The notes under the pieces were generated by a model, which saw nothing but the letters and a program-made list of their open reading frames with translations, made no database searches and was not told the DNA's origin. Positions 9,097 to 17,934 of a stretch of DNA of 64,000 bases are shown in pieces. The DNA comes from Corynebacterium sp. ACRPO (GTDB taxonomy: Bacteria; Actinomycetota; Actinomycetes; Mycobacteriales; Mycobacteriaceae), in NCBI RefSeq assembly GCF_022347205.1, contig NZ_JAKRNE010000008.1:1-64000 (forward strand). Reading direction: 5' to 3'. Both the position numbers and the translations under genes were made by a program. Position 1 is the first letter of the stretch, and every line of letters begins with the position of its first letter.

Positions 9097-10155
9097 ATGT
9101 ACTATGACTACGTGAGCTATGATCCTAGAAACCTAATTGCTTTGGTAAGTGACGAAATTTTGAAACCAAAGCTGCCAATCAATACTTATGACCGGATTAA
9201 GTCCCGCACAAAACTTATGCTGGGCGAAGCGAGGTCCCGCGGCTGGGAGACCCAAAAAGTCAAAGACGGCACATGGATATTTTTGAATAACGGTAAAACG
9301 GTGGGAGGAACCGTTTACCACGGCCCTTCTACCCAGAGCATGTTCGCTAGACGGGTTTCCAACGACAAACAGGCCACAAAATTGACCCTTCAAGCCAATA
9401 ACGTGCCGACGCCTAACGGCCAGAAGTTCAATTCAGCGACTAAGGCTGAGGCCCTCGAATATTTTAAGGCGCAAGATCGCCCTGTCGTGGTTAAACCGAA
9501 TGGCGGTACCCGAGGGCGAGGCGTGTCTCTCAATATCAAAGATACCGAGTCGTTTGAAAAAGCTTGGACTAAAGCAGCTGACAGCGGCTACGGCGATGAA
9601 ATTGTAATCGAAGAATACTTCGCTGGTTTCGACATTCGCGTCTTAGTCATCGGTGGCCGTGTACGCGTTGCTTGCTCTAGGCTAAACGCATTTGTAGTAG
9701 GTGACGGGAAGCATACGGTTCAAGAACTGGTGGATCTCGAGCTCCAACGCCGACAGGCCGATGCTTACCTAAAATCTACGGAGATCAACATAGATGAAGA
9801 TTGGCTAGCCGAAAGCCCTTGGGCACTCGAGCAAGTGCCCGAGCACGGCGAAGTAGTCGTTCTAAATCCAATATCCTCCGTAGGTGGAGGCGGCTTCACG
9901 CTTAATGTCATCGATAAAATTTCTCGTCAACACATCGCGGTTGCGGAGCGCGCTGCTCGGGCTTTCCCAGGAACGGGAACAGTGGGAGTAGACATTTTCA
10001 CCTCTTCCCTACAGCCTGACGCCGACATCACAGTTCTAGAAATCAATACGCAGCCTTTCTTCGACATTCACCACTATGTAAGTTACGGAGAGCCTGTTAA
10101 TGCGGCTAGCTATATTGTCGACCAGATCGAGCGAACACAGCTGCTCTACTCTTAG
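9097..10155 (+). CDS. ATP-grasp ligase, cyanophycin-synthetase-like (copy 2)
   Basis: 352 residues, colinear with the ligases at 1172 and 10324. Motifs are VVVKPNGGTRGRGVSLNI (130-147, nucleotide loop), IVIEEYFAGFDIRVLVIG (169-186), FVVGDGKHTVQELV (199-212), VGVDIF (296-301) and VLEINTQPFF (313-322, metal ligands Glu/Asn). It should catalyse ATP-dependent carboxylate-amine ligation; the amine and acid are unknown. The short N-terminal region (about 90 residues) diverges from copy 1 and probably sets specificity. It is followed 168 bp later by copy 3 on the same strand. Low G+C, like the whole locus. Confidence 0.85.
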   Translation: MYYDYVSYDPRNLIALVSDEILKPKLPINTYDRIKSRTKLMLGEARSRGWETQKVKDGTWIFLNNGKTVGGTVYHGPSTQSMFARRVSNDKQATKLTLQANNVPTPNGQKFNSATKAEALEYFKAQDRPVVVKPNGGTRGRGVSLNIKDTESFEKAWTKAADSGYGDEIVIEEYFAGFDIRVLVIGGRVRVACSRLNAFVVGDGKHTVQELVDLELQRRQADAYLKSTEINIDEDWLAESPWALEQVPEHGEVVVLNPISSVGGGGFTLNVIDKISRQHIAVAERAARAFPGTGTVGVDIFTSSLQPDADITVLEINTQPFFDIHHYVSYGEPVNAASYIVDQIERTQLLYS

Positions 10156-10323
10156 GCACTAGTTAAGACTCTAGGCTTTGCTGGGTCGGCGTAACACCGC
10201 TGAACCTCTGCACTGCCTCGGGCTTAATAGTGAGAACCAAGGCGAACTAACTTGTCAGCCTGCCCTCGTTGCTAGAATCTGTGCGATAAGCAACCCACTC
10301 CTAGCTCAGATGATTGGAACTAC

Positions 10324-11487
10324 ATGCGTACCGAGCACCTAAACCATATTCTGGACTCTCTGCCCAGCCTTGAACAAAATTATTGGCAAGATGGCTACAC
10401 CACAGGCATTCACAACGCGTGGATTCGGACTGTCCGCCGCTCGGGGCGCAACTTCCATATTGACCGCTCGAAAAAGAACCGTCCGTATATCACTCTAAAG
10501 GATTCTGCAGATGCACCCATCGGAGTAGTTACTCCTTGGAACGTACCTACCTGCACTAAGACAGCTGGGCGAATCTGCCAGAACAAAGTAAAAACACAAA
10601 AAATCCTGCACACTGCTGGCATTAATGTTCCCTGGTACCAGGTTTTTGGACCGGACGAGGCTGACAAAGCCTTCGACACCGCTTTTGCTCAAGGCCGGAG
10701 GGAAGTTGTGGTCAAAGCACCAAGCTTCTCCCAAGGTCTCGGAGTTTTTCTCAACGTTACTGAACAGGACTTCAAAGAGCGCTTCCACGAATGCGTGGAG
10801 ATGCAAAAGGAACGAAAGCGAGAGCCCTCGGTAATTGTCCAAGAAATGGTTGACGGCTTTGAATTGCGCGTCACCGTTGTGGAGGGAGAGTTTTTCGGTT
10901 CAATCATCCGAATCCCTGCCTACGTTACCGGCGACGGAACCCACAATATCGAAGAACTGATGGCGCTTAAGAATGAAGAGCGTCAGAAGGACCGCGCACG
11001 AAGCAAGCGGCTTCTTCGCCGAAACGCGAACATGGAAGCGTTCATGCGCTCCAATTCATTGTCTTTCTCCGATATTCCCGAAGCAGGAGAACGCGTTCTC
11101 CTCAGCGCAATCTCTAATATTTCTTTCGGTGCTGAAACTGCAAATATCACCGATATCATTTCGGAGGAAATTAGGGACACCGCTGTTCGAGCAGTTGCCG
11201 CGATTCCGGGTCTATACACTGGCGGCGTCGATATCATGGTGCGTAGTTTGAAAGACGACATGCCACGAGTTTTGGAAGTCAACTCTTTCCCTCACGCGAC
11301 ATCCTTTATCTACCCCACTTACGGGGAATCTATAAACCCCATCGCGCACTATCTGGACTCGTACTACGCCCAGCACAAGTTTGCAAAAGGCACAGAAGAG
11401 ACCTTCTCATTGAAAGAAAAGCAGATGCTTTCTTCTCGCCATGACTTCTGCAAACTAAAGCTGCAGCTATTTCCCACCCAAGACTAA
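10324..11487 (+). CDS. ATP-grasp ligase, cyanophycin-synthetase-like (copy 3)
   Basis: 387 residues. Motifs follow the same order as in copies 1 and 2: VVVKAPSFSQGLGVFLNV (128-145), VIVQEMVDGFELRVTVVEG (170-188), YVTGDGTHNIEELM (200-213), TGGVDIMV (299-306) and RVLEVNSFPHATSF (315-328). It has about 35 extra C-terminal residues after the catalytic domain. The loop carries KAPSFSQG where copy 2 has KPNGGTRG, so the three copies have diverged and are not recent duplicates. A hairpin terminator follows directly. The role is inferred as joining an amino compound to a carboxylate on a polymer precursor. Confidence 0.85.
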   Translation: MRTEHLNHILDSLPSLEQNYWQDGYTTGIHNAWIRTVRRSGRNFHIDRSKKNRPYITLKDSADAPIGVVTPWNVPTCTKTAGRICQNKVKTQKILHTAGINVPWYQVFGPDEADKAFDTAFAQGRREVVVKAPSFSQGLGVFLNVTEQDFKERFHECVEMQKERKREPSVIVQEMVDGFELRVTVVEGEFFGSIIRIPAYVTGDGTHNIEELMALKNEERQKDRARSKRLLRRNANMEAFMRSNSLSFSDIPEAGERVLLSAISNISFGAETANITDIISEEIRDTAVRAVAAIPGLYTGGVDIMVRSLKDDMPRVLEVNSFPHATSFIYPTYGESINPIAHYLDSYYAQHKFAKGTEETFSLKEKQMLSSRHDFCKLKLQLFPTQD

Positions 11488-11492
11488 AAGTG

Positions 11493-11529
11493 AGGTCGGT
11501 GAGCATGAGCACATCATGTTCACCGACCT
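11493..11529. terminator. Bidirectional terminator hairpin
   Basis: A 15-bp stem (AGGTCGGTGAGCATG with CATGTTCACCGACCT, one G:T wobble) lies between the ends of convergent genes at 10324 and 11541, so it can serve both. Confidence 0.8.
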
Positions 11530-11540
11530 ACAGCCTTGGG

Positions 11541-13388
11541 CTAGTCATCTTTCGCCGCTAGCCATTCCTTCCGCAGCCAACGGTCAGCCACGTACAAACG
11601 CCAAATGAATTTCACGATCTCTCTTTGAGACGACTTTTCGGGAACGATAAGTTCTCCGTTTGCGGCCGCTTCCAAGATCTTCCCAAATTCGGGAGTGACC
11701 TTTGAAATGAGCAGATCCCAGTTAGCAGATTCCACCAACTCACTGGCCATCTGAACGGCCACAGCTTTGGTGTACTCTATCGCTTTTGAGTCTTTAAGCC
11801 GAGGATCCACCTGTAGGAATTCATCGCTCTCATGAGCAGGAACTTCGGCATATCGCTCGGCAAAGGAGTCTTCCCCAAGATTCTCCGCCGGACCAGCACT
11901 CTCAAACCGCCATTTATTGCCGTTGGACAAAGGAATGCGGTTCGCTTCGGGCCAAATCATTTCTAAGGCCCTAAAGAGAACACGCTGTGAAACCTTCTCT
12001 GACATCGTCATAGCGTCAGAAATCGCAGCTACCTCTTCATCAGCGATTGGATAAGCAATGACTGCATCACGCTCGTAAAGGTTTATATGTGCATGCAGCC
12101 AACGTCCCGACCTAAAGTTTCGGGCAAAGAGATACAAGTACTCGAGGTCGATAGACGTCTCTACTTCACGCTGCCATTGTTCAAGGAAATAAGCGTACTG
12201 CGCTCTGATCCCCTCGTTTACGAACCACCCGGCTTGTCGTCGCAAAGCGTTTTGCAAGCCCGACCCAGAATAGTGCAGCTTCTTTGCCTGACCGCCCTTC
12301 ATTAGTGGCCACTGCCCCAGCATGATTGCGTCACCGGCAACACGCGGCGAGGATCCATAATAAATAGAAGTATGTGGTTCAGATGCCGGGATGCCATCAG
12401 ACATGAGAATTGTTCGATCAACCTTTTCCGCCAAGCTTGACCGATCAACTGGGGCTGGTGCAGTTACTTCCAAGTTCTTTTTAGCTGCTCGGCACAAATT
12501 ATGCGCCACTCGGACTTCTTCATCATTCGGCTTGCCAAAGGTTACCCCATAGACAGATTGCTCCGAGTCCCTAACTAGTCCGAGCAATAACCGGCTGTCT
12601 TTACCGCCACTCATTCGTACTTGGACGTTTTTGCCCGAAAAATTCGCTAAAGCTCTGTGCGTAGAGGCCTTTAGCGCGTCGGCGAGTGCTTCAGCTGCTT
12701 CCTCTTCAGAGTGAAGGTTAGGGAGGTTCGCGGTTAGACCTGCTGGACGAGGAATAATCTTTACTTCTCCGCCATTAACCTCGAGTGCCTCGTCCACTGC
12801 AATCGTAGATACGCCTTCAAACGGAGATACGGCATCGAGGTTAAACCCAAACATCAAATACTGATCTAAAAAGTCAGTTTCCAATGCCACTGGAGAAGCT
12901 TCTCCCTCTGCTCTTGCTACTGCAGCAAGAAGTGGTCTGTTGCTAGCGAAAACATAATCTTCCGTCTCCGCATAATGTACCGCTTCTAGAGCCGGAATTG
13001 TGTTCCATAGTATGACGCGATCGCGATAGCGCTCACCCCAGATCGCCGTATAGCTACCCCAAACAGGATCGGTGTAAACAACCTCGCCGCCACGCCTGGA
13101 CACCTTCTCTAACAGGAGCTCGGAAACATCCTGGCCGCTCGAATGCGCCCACCAGTCTTTCTTTGCGACGACGCGGTTCGACTCGTTCTCCCTTTTCCAC
13201 ACGCCTATAGAGGCAGTCCCATGCTGTCCCGGTGTGGAAACTTTTATTTCACTGCGATAGTGATCACTGACCAAACTGCGGTATCTCTGGAAGCACCGCC
13301 GTAGCAATTCGGAATTATGCTCTGCAAGGTCGTCAGAAACGGTAGAGCGAAGCTTCTTCTTAGGCACCGCCAAAAGGTAAATGGACAT
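11541..13388 (-). CDS. Asparagine-synthetase-like protein without glutaminase cysteine
   Basis: 615 residues with AsnB architecture. Residues 1-215 form a degenerate class II amidotransferase-like domain (for example YVFASNRPLLAAVA), followed by the synthetase domain with VRMSGGKDSRLLLGL (258-271), the ATP-pyrophosphatase loop. The N-terminus is MSIYLLAV, so the Cys2 nucleophile needed to hydrolyse glutamine is absent. Family members lacking it (beta-lactam synthetase, lasso-peptide cyclases) use an amine supplied by the substrate or use free ammonia. It is the last gene of a seven-gene operon with glycosyltransferases and WecC. I infer amide formation on a sugar acid or attached amino acid. 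The ATG follows GGAG. Confidence 0.85.
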   Translation of the reverse strand: MSIYLLAVPKKKLRSTVSDDLAEHNSELLRRCFQRYRSLVSDHYRSEIKVSTPGQHGTASIGVWKRENESNRVVAKKDWWAHSSGQDVSELLLEKVSRRGGEVVYTDPVWGSYTAIWGERYRDRVILWNTIPALEAVHYAETEDYVFASNRPLLAAVARAEGEASPVALETDFLDQYLMFGFNLDAVSPFEGVSTIAVDEALEVNGGEVKIIPRPAGLTANLPNLHSEEEAAEALADALKASTHRALANFSGKNVQVRMSGGKDSRLLLGLVRDSEQSVYGVTFGKPNDEEVRVAHNLCRAAKKNLEVTAPAPVDRSSLAEKVDRTILMSDGIPASEPHTSIYYGSSPRVAGDAIMLGQWPLMKGGQAKKLHYSGSGLQNALRRQAGWFVNEGIRAQYAYFLEQWQREVETSIDLEYLYLFARNFRSGRWLHAHINLYERDAVIAYPIADEEVAAISDAMTMSEKVSQRVLFRALEMIWPEANRIPLSNGNKWRFESAGPAENLGEDSFAERYAEVPAHESDEFLQVDPRLKDSKAIEYTKAVAVQMASELVESANWDLLISKVTPEFGKILEAAANGELIVPEKSSQREIVKFIWRLYVADRWLRKEWLAAKDD

Positions 13389-13396
13389 CCTAGCTC

Positions 13397-15607
13397 CTAG
13401 ATAGTTTCCGTACGCTCAGACTCCTTGACGGCAATATTTTGCCCGTTCAAGGCATCGATCCATTCGGAAATAATTTTCTTAACTCCCCAACGGGAGGCGT
13501 ATTCACGTGCCTTTTGCCCCTCTTCTGCAAATGTCTCCGGTTCACGTAGGGCGAGTACGCGATCGATTGCGAGGTCACTACCTCCATCTACATACGGACC
13601 AAAAATGTTCTTCGCCCCGTCTCTCTCCCACACGATGGGGACTGCACGCGAGGCCATTCCTTCTGCAGGCGCAAGATGGAAACTTTCCTCATCACTTGGC
13701 GACAACACGATGCCGATCTTCCTAAACCAAGACGCCATATCTGGCCCAAAATCTTCAAACACTAAGTGATCCCGTAGTCGCTCGTTCGAGGCAATAGATG
13801 AGAAAAAATCTAGATACAACTGCTTCTGCAGCGGCTTACTCCATTCGTGAGGGTATTCCCATGGGGCCCTGCCTCTTATGTGAAGGATGTACCGGTCGTC
13901 TTGTTCCAATAGCTCTTCAAAAAATGAAACAGCTCTATCTGGTCGCTTCAAGAAGGGAACGTAGCCGACCAGACCAATATGGAACTGAGCTCCAAAAAGC
14001 TTTTCCCGGTCAAAGTCCACTAAATCAATTGCATTTGGAATTACCCGAGTAGCCGTGGATTGCAGCGGAAGTCGTTCCAGCGCCATTTCCTCGTAATGCT
14101 GCGAAACGAAAATCAATTCGTCCACGCCTTGCCAGTCGATTTCCTTCATCCATGGGCCGGGACCACGAAGTTCGAATCCATGTAGACGACTAATTAGCCT
14201 CTGCGCTGGTCGCTTATGCTCTGCATACCACCGAACTGACGGACCACACCATTCGCAAAATACAACGTCCGCCCAATCGACTAGTTTTCGGCTGCGTTCT
14301 TCGTCATGCTGATGCAGAGACGACCACACGTCCTTCTCGAGTATGAACCGTGGATCCTTCTCAAGCGCATCCACTAATTCGCCCATGAACTTGAAATCGT
14401 GGGATGCGATTACGACCTTAATCGCATCCATAGGCACCGCACGCTTACTAGAACGGACTATGCCGGCCGCCTCGAAGTAGCCAGTTAGACGCTCTACCGC
14501 TGAATCCATTGAAAAGTTTGCTACCTTACCCCGAACCTGTGGGCTCATTAGGTCAATAGAGTTTGCGGCTTTAGCTATGACCTTTGCGGCATCCACGGCA
14601 GTAGCTTGTGCATCAATAAAGAATGGATAATCGCTACCGAACAGAGCACGGCTGTCATCGTTAAAATTAACTAAGGCAGGAGTTCCAAGGGCAGAATATT
14701 CTAGCGCCTTTGTGGAAACCTCAAGGCTTGAATCTAGTACCGCTGTCCGCCAACCTAATCCAATATGGGCGGACGAAATGGCTGCCATGGATTCATCCCG
14801 AGATACACCACCTAACCATTCAACTCCGCTATCAGCATCTGCCGCTGCCTTCTCTAGCGCCTCTTTCATGTGGATGTGCCAAGAAGGATCTCTCTTATCC
14901 CTATTTATCTTGTCTCCGACAACTAATAGCTCTGAGTCGATTCCCAACTTTCTCAGATGCTTGGGAATCTCCAGCATTTCGAGTGTCTTCCAGTCCTTAG
15001 CCATCTTTCCCGCATAGACAATGCGGAGCTTGTCCGACTGTTCGTAGTTCTCCCCGCTTTTCTCCTTGGAAAACGCCTCACTCGGTACCATCGGGAGCAT
15101 CAAGCAGGTCTTCCCTGCCGCGAATGGAGCGATCGATTCTAGATAGCTTCGGGCCGCTTCAGTTTGTACAAATACTCTCCGAGAGTTCGCCGAGATTCTT
15201 TGCAAACGGCCTACATTGGTTTTAGAAAGCTTGGTGATTGGGAAAGGAAGATCCGTTATATAAGCCCAAAGTATCGGCGCCAAGGTCGAAGAGCGACTTA
15301 ATGTGTGTGCCAAATTCAGTCCTCGAGAAACGAGGATGTCAGCACCGACCTTATTGGCCAACGATTCAAGGACAGGAACCGCGGCTTCCTCGTTGAGTGG
15401 AGAACTGGTGTCCGGAGGAAGATGTAGAACGACGTTTTCAATCTTGTCTACGGACTGTAAGAGACGATAGTTATCCGGCTTCATTTTGAGCTGGAGATGG
15501 ACCTCATCGCATGTCTTTGAAAGCGTTTCGGTTATTGACATGAGCCAGATCGACGAGCCATCTACAACATTCGGGCTGATGTCCCCATAAACTACAGCGG
15601 TGCTCAC
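13397..15607 (-). CDS. Fused double GT-B (GT4-like) glycosyltransferase
   Basis: 736 residues formed by two GT-B transferases. Half 1 (about 1-385) has a Rossmann-like start (VVYGDISPNVVDGSSIWLM), LRIVYAGKMAKDWK and a C-terminal ALEYSALGTPALV donor-site motif. Half 2 starts near DAIKVVIASHDF, has RLHGFELRG, RVIPNAIDLVDF, HIGLVGYVPFLKRP and SPSDEESFHLAPAEGMASRA, the E-x7-E region of GT4 enzymes. Each half probably adds one sugar, so the enzyme could build a disaccharide. GTG start, preceded by GTGAGGTTAAGAA. It lies 8 bp before the asparagine-synthetase-like gene and 9 bp after the membrane protein gene. Donors unknown. Confidence 0.85.
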   Translation of the reverse strand: MSTAVVYGDISPNVVDGSSIWLMSITETLSKTCDEVHLQLKMKPDNYRLLQSVDKIENVVLHLPPDTSSPLNEEAAVPVLESLANKVGADILVSRGLNLAHTLSRSSTLAPILWAYITDLPFPITKLSKTNVGRLQRISANSRRVFVQTEAARSYLESIAPFAAGKTCLMLPMVPSEAFSKEKSGENYEQSDKLRIVYAGKMAKDWKTLEMLEIPKHLRKLGIDSELLVVGDKINRDKRDPSWHIHMKEALEKAAADADSGVEWLGGVSRDESMAAISSAHIGLGWRTAVLDSSLEVSTKALEYSALGTPALVNFNDDSRALFGSDYPFFIDAQATAVDAAKVIAKAANSIDLMSPQVRGKVANFSMDSAVERLTGYFEAAGIVRSSKRAVPMDAIKVVIASHDFKFMGELVDALEKDPRFILEKDVWSSLHQHDEERSRKLVDWADVVFCEWCGPSVRWYAEHKRPAQRLISRLHGFELRGPGPWMKEIDWQGVDELIFVSQHYEEMALERLPLQSTATRVIPNAIDLVDFDREKLFGAQFHIGLVGYVPFLKRPDRAVSFFEELLEQDDRYILHIRGRAPWEYPHEWSKPLQKQLYLDFFSSIASNERLRDHLVFEDFGPDMASWFRKIGIVLSPSDEESFHLAPAEGMASRAVPIVWERDGAKNIFGPYVDGGSDLAIDRVLALREPETFAEEGQKAREYASRWGVKKIISEWIDALNGQNIAVKESERTETI

Positions 15608-15616
15608 TTCTTAACC

Positions 15617-16537
15617 TCACTTACACGCGTATGCGTCGATAGCCTTTATCACTGGGTTCGCCATTTCGGCGCCCCGACAATCTTGTCCTGGCTTCTCAGG
15701 AAGCACAACATCAGCGGTGTCACGCAAAACGCTCGTCATATGTGAGGCCGGTGCATTAGCCACGACCGCCGTAAGGACATTATTCTTTCGTTGCGCTTTC
15801 ACAATCTGGCTATGGAGCTCCTGAAAAAGATGCGTCCCTTGAGCTGACAGACTCCCAAACCAGCGACCACAGGTTAAAGACGCCTCTTCGATAACAAGAC
15901 AAGAAATGTCGTTCCCTGCCTTCGCTAGGTCAACGGCAGAATCTATTTTCCGGACGGAGCAGAAGCCCGAGAGACTTTCACGGAGGTCGGAAGAGCCCAA
16001 AACGGCCACTACTCGAGTCATTTCGTTGGAAGGATAAAGGAGTTCCCGTAGCTTTTCCTTGGACCCCTCACCAGTGTCTTGCAGCGCCGCCTGTCGCCCG
16101 GCCACATGAGAGTTGGGTTTCTCCACGGGCTTCGATGCAGAGATACGCCTAGGGGAAAAATAGGATAAAGGTTCTGAGATTGCGCCCTCTGAGCCCGTCT
16201 CCCCGTGGCGCCATTCCTCGACCGCGGAATTGATTTGGGTTAGTTGTTCTTCTTGAAAGCGTTGACTCTCTCGCGATTTGGCTATACTTCCCGACATGTT
16301 TCGGAGCAGCGACAACTCTTTAGCAACGGACATTACACTGCGGTAATCCTGTCGGCGTTGTGCCTCTACTCGTCGTGCCCAAGAAACGCTTAAAATCAAG
16401 ATCAAAGCCGCTACTACCACCGCCAAAATCAACAGCCCAGCGCGAACTAAGTTGCTTGACAGCACCGCGGCAATTAACAACACAGCGGCTAACACGGCAA
16501 GACTTGCAAGCGACTTGCCGGATTCCAACCTCTTCAT
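15617..16537 (-). CDS. Membrane protein with coiled-coil region, unknown function
   Basis: About 306 residues. Two adjacent hydrophobic segments (SLASLAVLAAVLLIAAVL and AGLLILAVVVAALILILSVSW, within the first 55 residues) form a membrane hairpin. A charged helical region rich in Gln/Glu/Arg (about 60-115) follows, probably coiled coil, then a soluble C-terminal domain (VVAVLGSSDLRESLSG... DISCLVIEEASL) that looks alpha/beta. I recognise no family. It sits between wecC and a glycosyltransferase in a tight operon and could anchor cytosolic assembly enzymes at the membrane; that is inference. An ATG at 16537 lies 8 nt after the wecC stop; a GTG at 16555, overlapping wecC, is an alternative. Confidence 0.7.
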   Translation of the reverse strand: MKRLESGKSLASLAVLAAVLLIAAVLSSNLVRAGLLILAVVVAALILILSVSWARRVEAQRRQDYRSVMSVAKELSLLRNMSGSIAKSRESQRFQEEQLTQINSAVEEWRHGETGSEGAISEPLSYFSPRRISASKPVEKPNSHVAGRQAALQDTGEGSKEKLRELLYPSNEMTRVVAVLGSSDLRESLSGFCSVRKIDSAVDLAKAGNDISCLVIEEASLTCGRWFGSLSAQGTHLFQELHSQIVKAQRKNNVLTAVVANAPASHMTSVLRDTADVVLPEKPGQDCRGAEMANPVIKAIDAYACK

Positions 16538-16545
16538 CCCTAGGA

Positions 16546-17811
16546 TCAGCTCCACATGCCACGTGTGTCAACGACATTCTTTCCTTCCAAGACGCTCTTT
16601 TCGAGGCTCTTGAAAGGTGTATGGTCCACTAAGACAGCAACCACGGGGCTTGAAGATATCGCGTGAGACGCGTCAACTAGCTGCACGTTTTGATATGCGG
16701 TTAGACTCTCGGGCAGCTCATTCACATTAGGCTCAGCTACTAGGATCTTTTTCTCCGGCCACTTCTCGGCCATTTGTTGCACGATAGACAGAGCAGGGGA
16801 TTCTCTCAAATCATCGATATCCGGCTTAAATGCTATTCCCAGTGCGGCGATTGAGTCTGCGCCTTCGGCCTCGACTGCTTCAGTAATTTTGGCAATAACG
16901 TAGGCAGGCTTGCCGTCATTAACCTCCCTCGCCGTACGGATCAGCTTGGCTTCCTCCTGAGCCGAAGAAACAATGAACCAAGGATCAACTGCAATGCAGT
17001 GGCCACCCACACCAGGGCCCGGATTCAGAATATTGACTCGTGGGTGATGGTTGGCGAGTTCAATCAATTCCCAAACATCAATTCCAAGCTTGTCTGAGAT
17101 GATTGACAGCTCGTTTGCAAAGGCAATATTCACGTCCCTGAACGAGTTCTCGGTCAGCTTTGCCATCTCAGCGGTTGTTGCATTCGTCAATAGCATCTCG
17201 CCATTGCAGAAAGAGGAGTATAGCTGTTTCGCCCTATCCGTCGACAGGGGATTTAGGCCTCCGATAACTCGGTCATTAGCGGCCATCTCCTCCATAATCT
17301 TGCCCGGTAATACCCGCTCAGGGCAGTGTGCGACTAAGAGACGGTTAGCACTTTCAGGATCCGTCGATAGGTCCGGCCTTTCGGCTAAAAGAATTTCAGC
17401 CATCTTTTCAGTGGTCCCTGGAGGGGAGGTTGATTCTAGGACCACGAGCGCCCCCGGTCGAAGCACAGGAGCAATATTCTTCGCTGCCGCTTCGATGTAG
17501 GACATATTGACTGAATAGTCATCATTGAACGGCGTCGGGACAGCCACAATGAACGCGTCTGCTTCCGCTACTTCTGTATCAGCCTTGAGATGTCCATCGG
17601 CGACTACGCTTTTTAATAAAGCTTCGAAGCCAGGTTCAAAAAAGGGCATTTCACCATTGTTGATCTTCTCCACATGGCGCTCATTGATGTCCACCCCCAC
17701 TACGGAGATACCAGAATCAGCGATAAAAGCTGCAGTCGGGAGACCAATGTATCCCAGCCCAACAACACAAACCTTGTTTATGGGTCCCAATTGTTTCTCT
17801 TCAATGCTCAC
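16546..17811 (-). CDS. wecC: UDP-N-acetyl-D-mannosamine dehydrogenase
   Basis: 421 residues of the UDP-glucose/UDP-ManNAc dehydrogenase family. It oxidises C6 of UDP-ManNAc twice with NAD+ to UDP-ManNAcA. The NAD-binding start is VCVVGLGYIGLPTAAFIAD; the catalytic cysteine lies in NPGPGVGGHCIAVDPWF; the C-terminal half has FKPDIDDLRESPAL. Overall it resembles WecC/CapL rather than Ugd. The precursor would come from WecB at 29992. GTG start after a strong GAGGAGGGG. The uronic-acid carboxylate it creates is a plausible target for the ATP-grasp and PP-loop enzymes around it. UDP-GlcNAc dehydrogenase activity is an alternative. Confidence 0.9.
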   Translation of the reverse strand: MSIEEKQLGPINKVCVVGLGYIGLPTAAFIADSGISVVGVDINERHVEKINNGEMPFFEPGFEALLKSVVADGHLKADTEVAEADAFIVAVPTPFNDDYSVNMSYIEAAAKNIAPVLRPGALVVLESTSPPGTTEKMAEILLAERPDLSTDPESANRLLVAHCPERVLPGKIMEEMAANDRVIGGLNPLSTDRAKQLYSSFCNGEMLLTNATTAEMAKLTENSFRDVNIAFANELSIISDKLGIDVWELIELANHHPRVNILNPGPGVGGHCIAVDPWFIVSSAQEEAKLIRTAREVNDGKPAYVIAKITEAVEAEGADSIAALGIAFKPDIDDLRESPALSIVQQMAEKWPEKKILVAEPNVNELPESLTAYQNVQLVDASHAISSSPVVAVLVDHTPFKSLEKSVLEGKNVVDTRGMWS

Positions 17812-17934
17812 TAAAACCCCTCCTCGGGAGAAAAAGTATTTTCAAATTTTAATTCGACGTTTTAGAACCGCAGTATATTATTCCACAAAGGGGACGCTCC
17901 TACATCGAAAACCCTTGGGGAGCACGCGGTCCAT

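Noticed and set aside
11541-13388. Lasso-peptide or beta-lactam biosynthesis
   Set aside because: The asparagine-synthetase-like enzyme alone fits, but no precursor peptide, leader peptidase, RRE protein or carboxyethylarginine synthase is present. Neighbours are glycosyltransferases.
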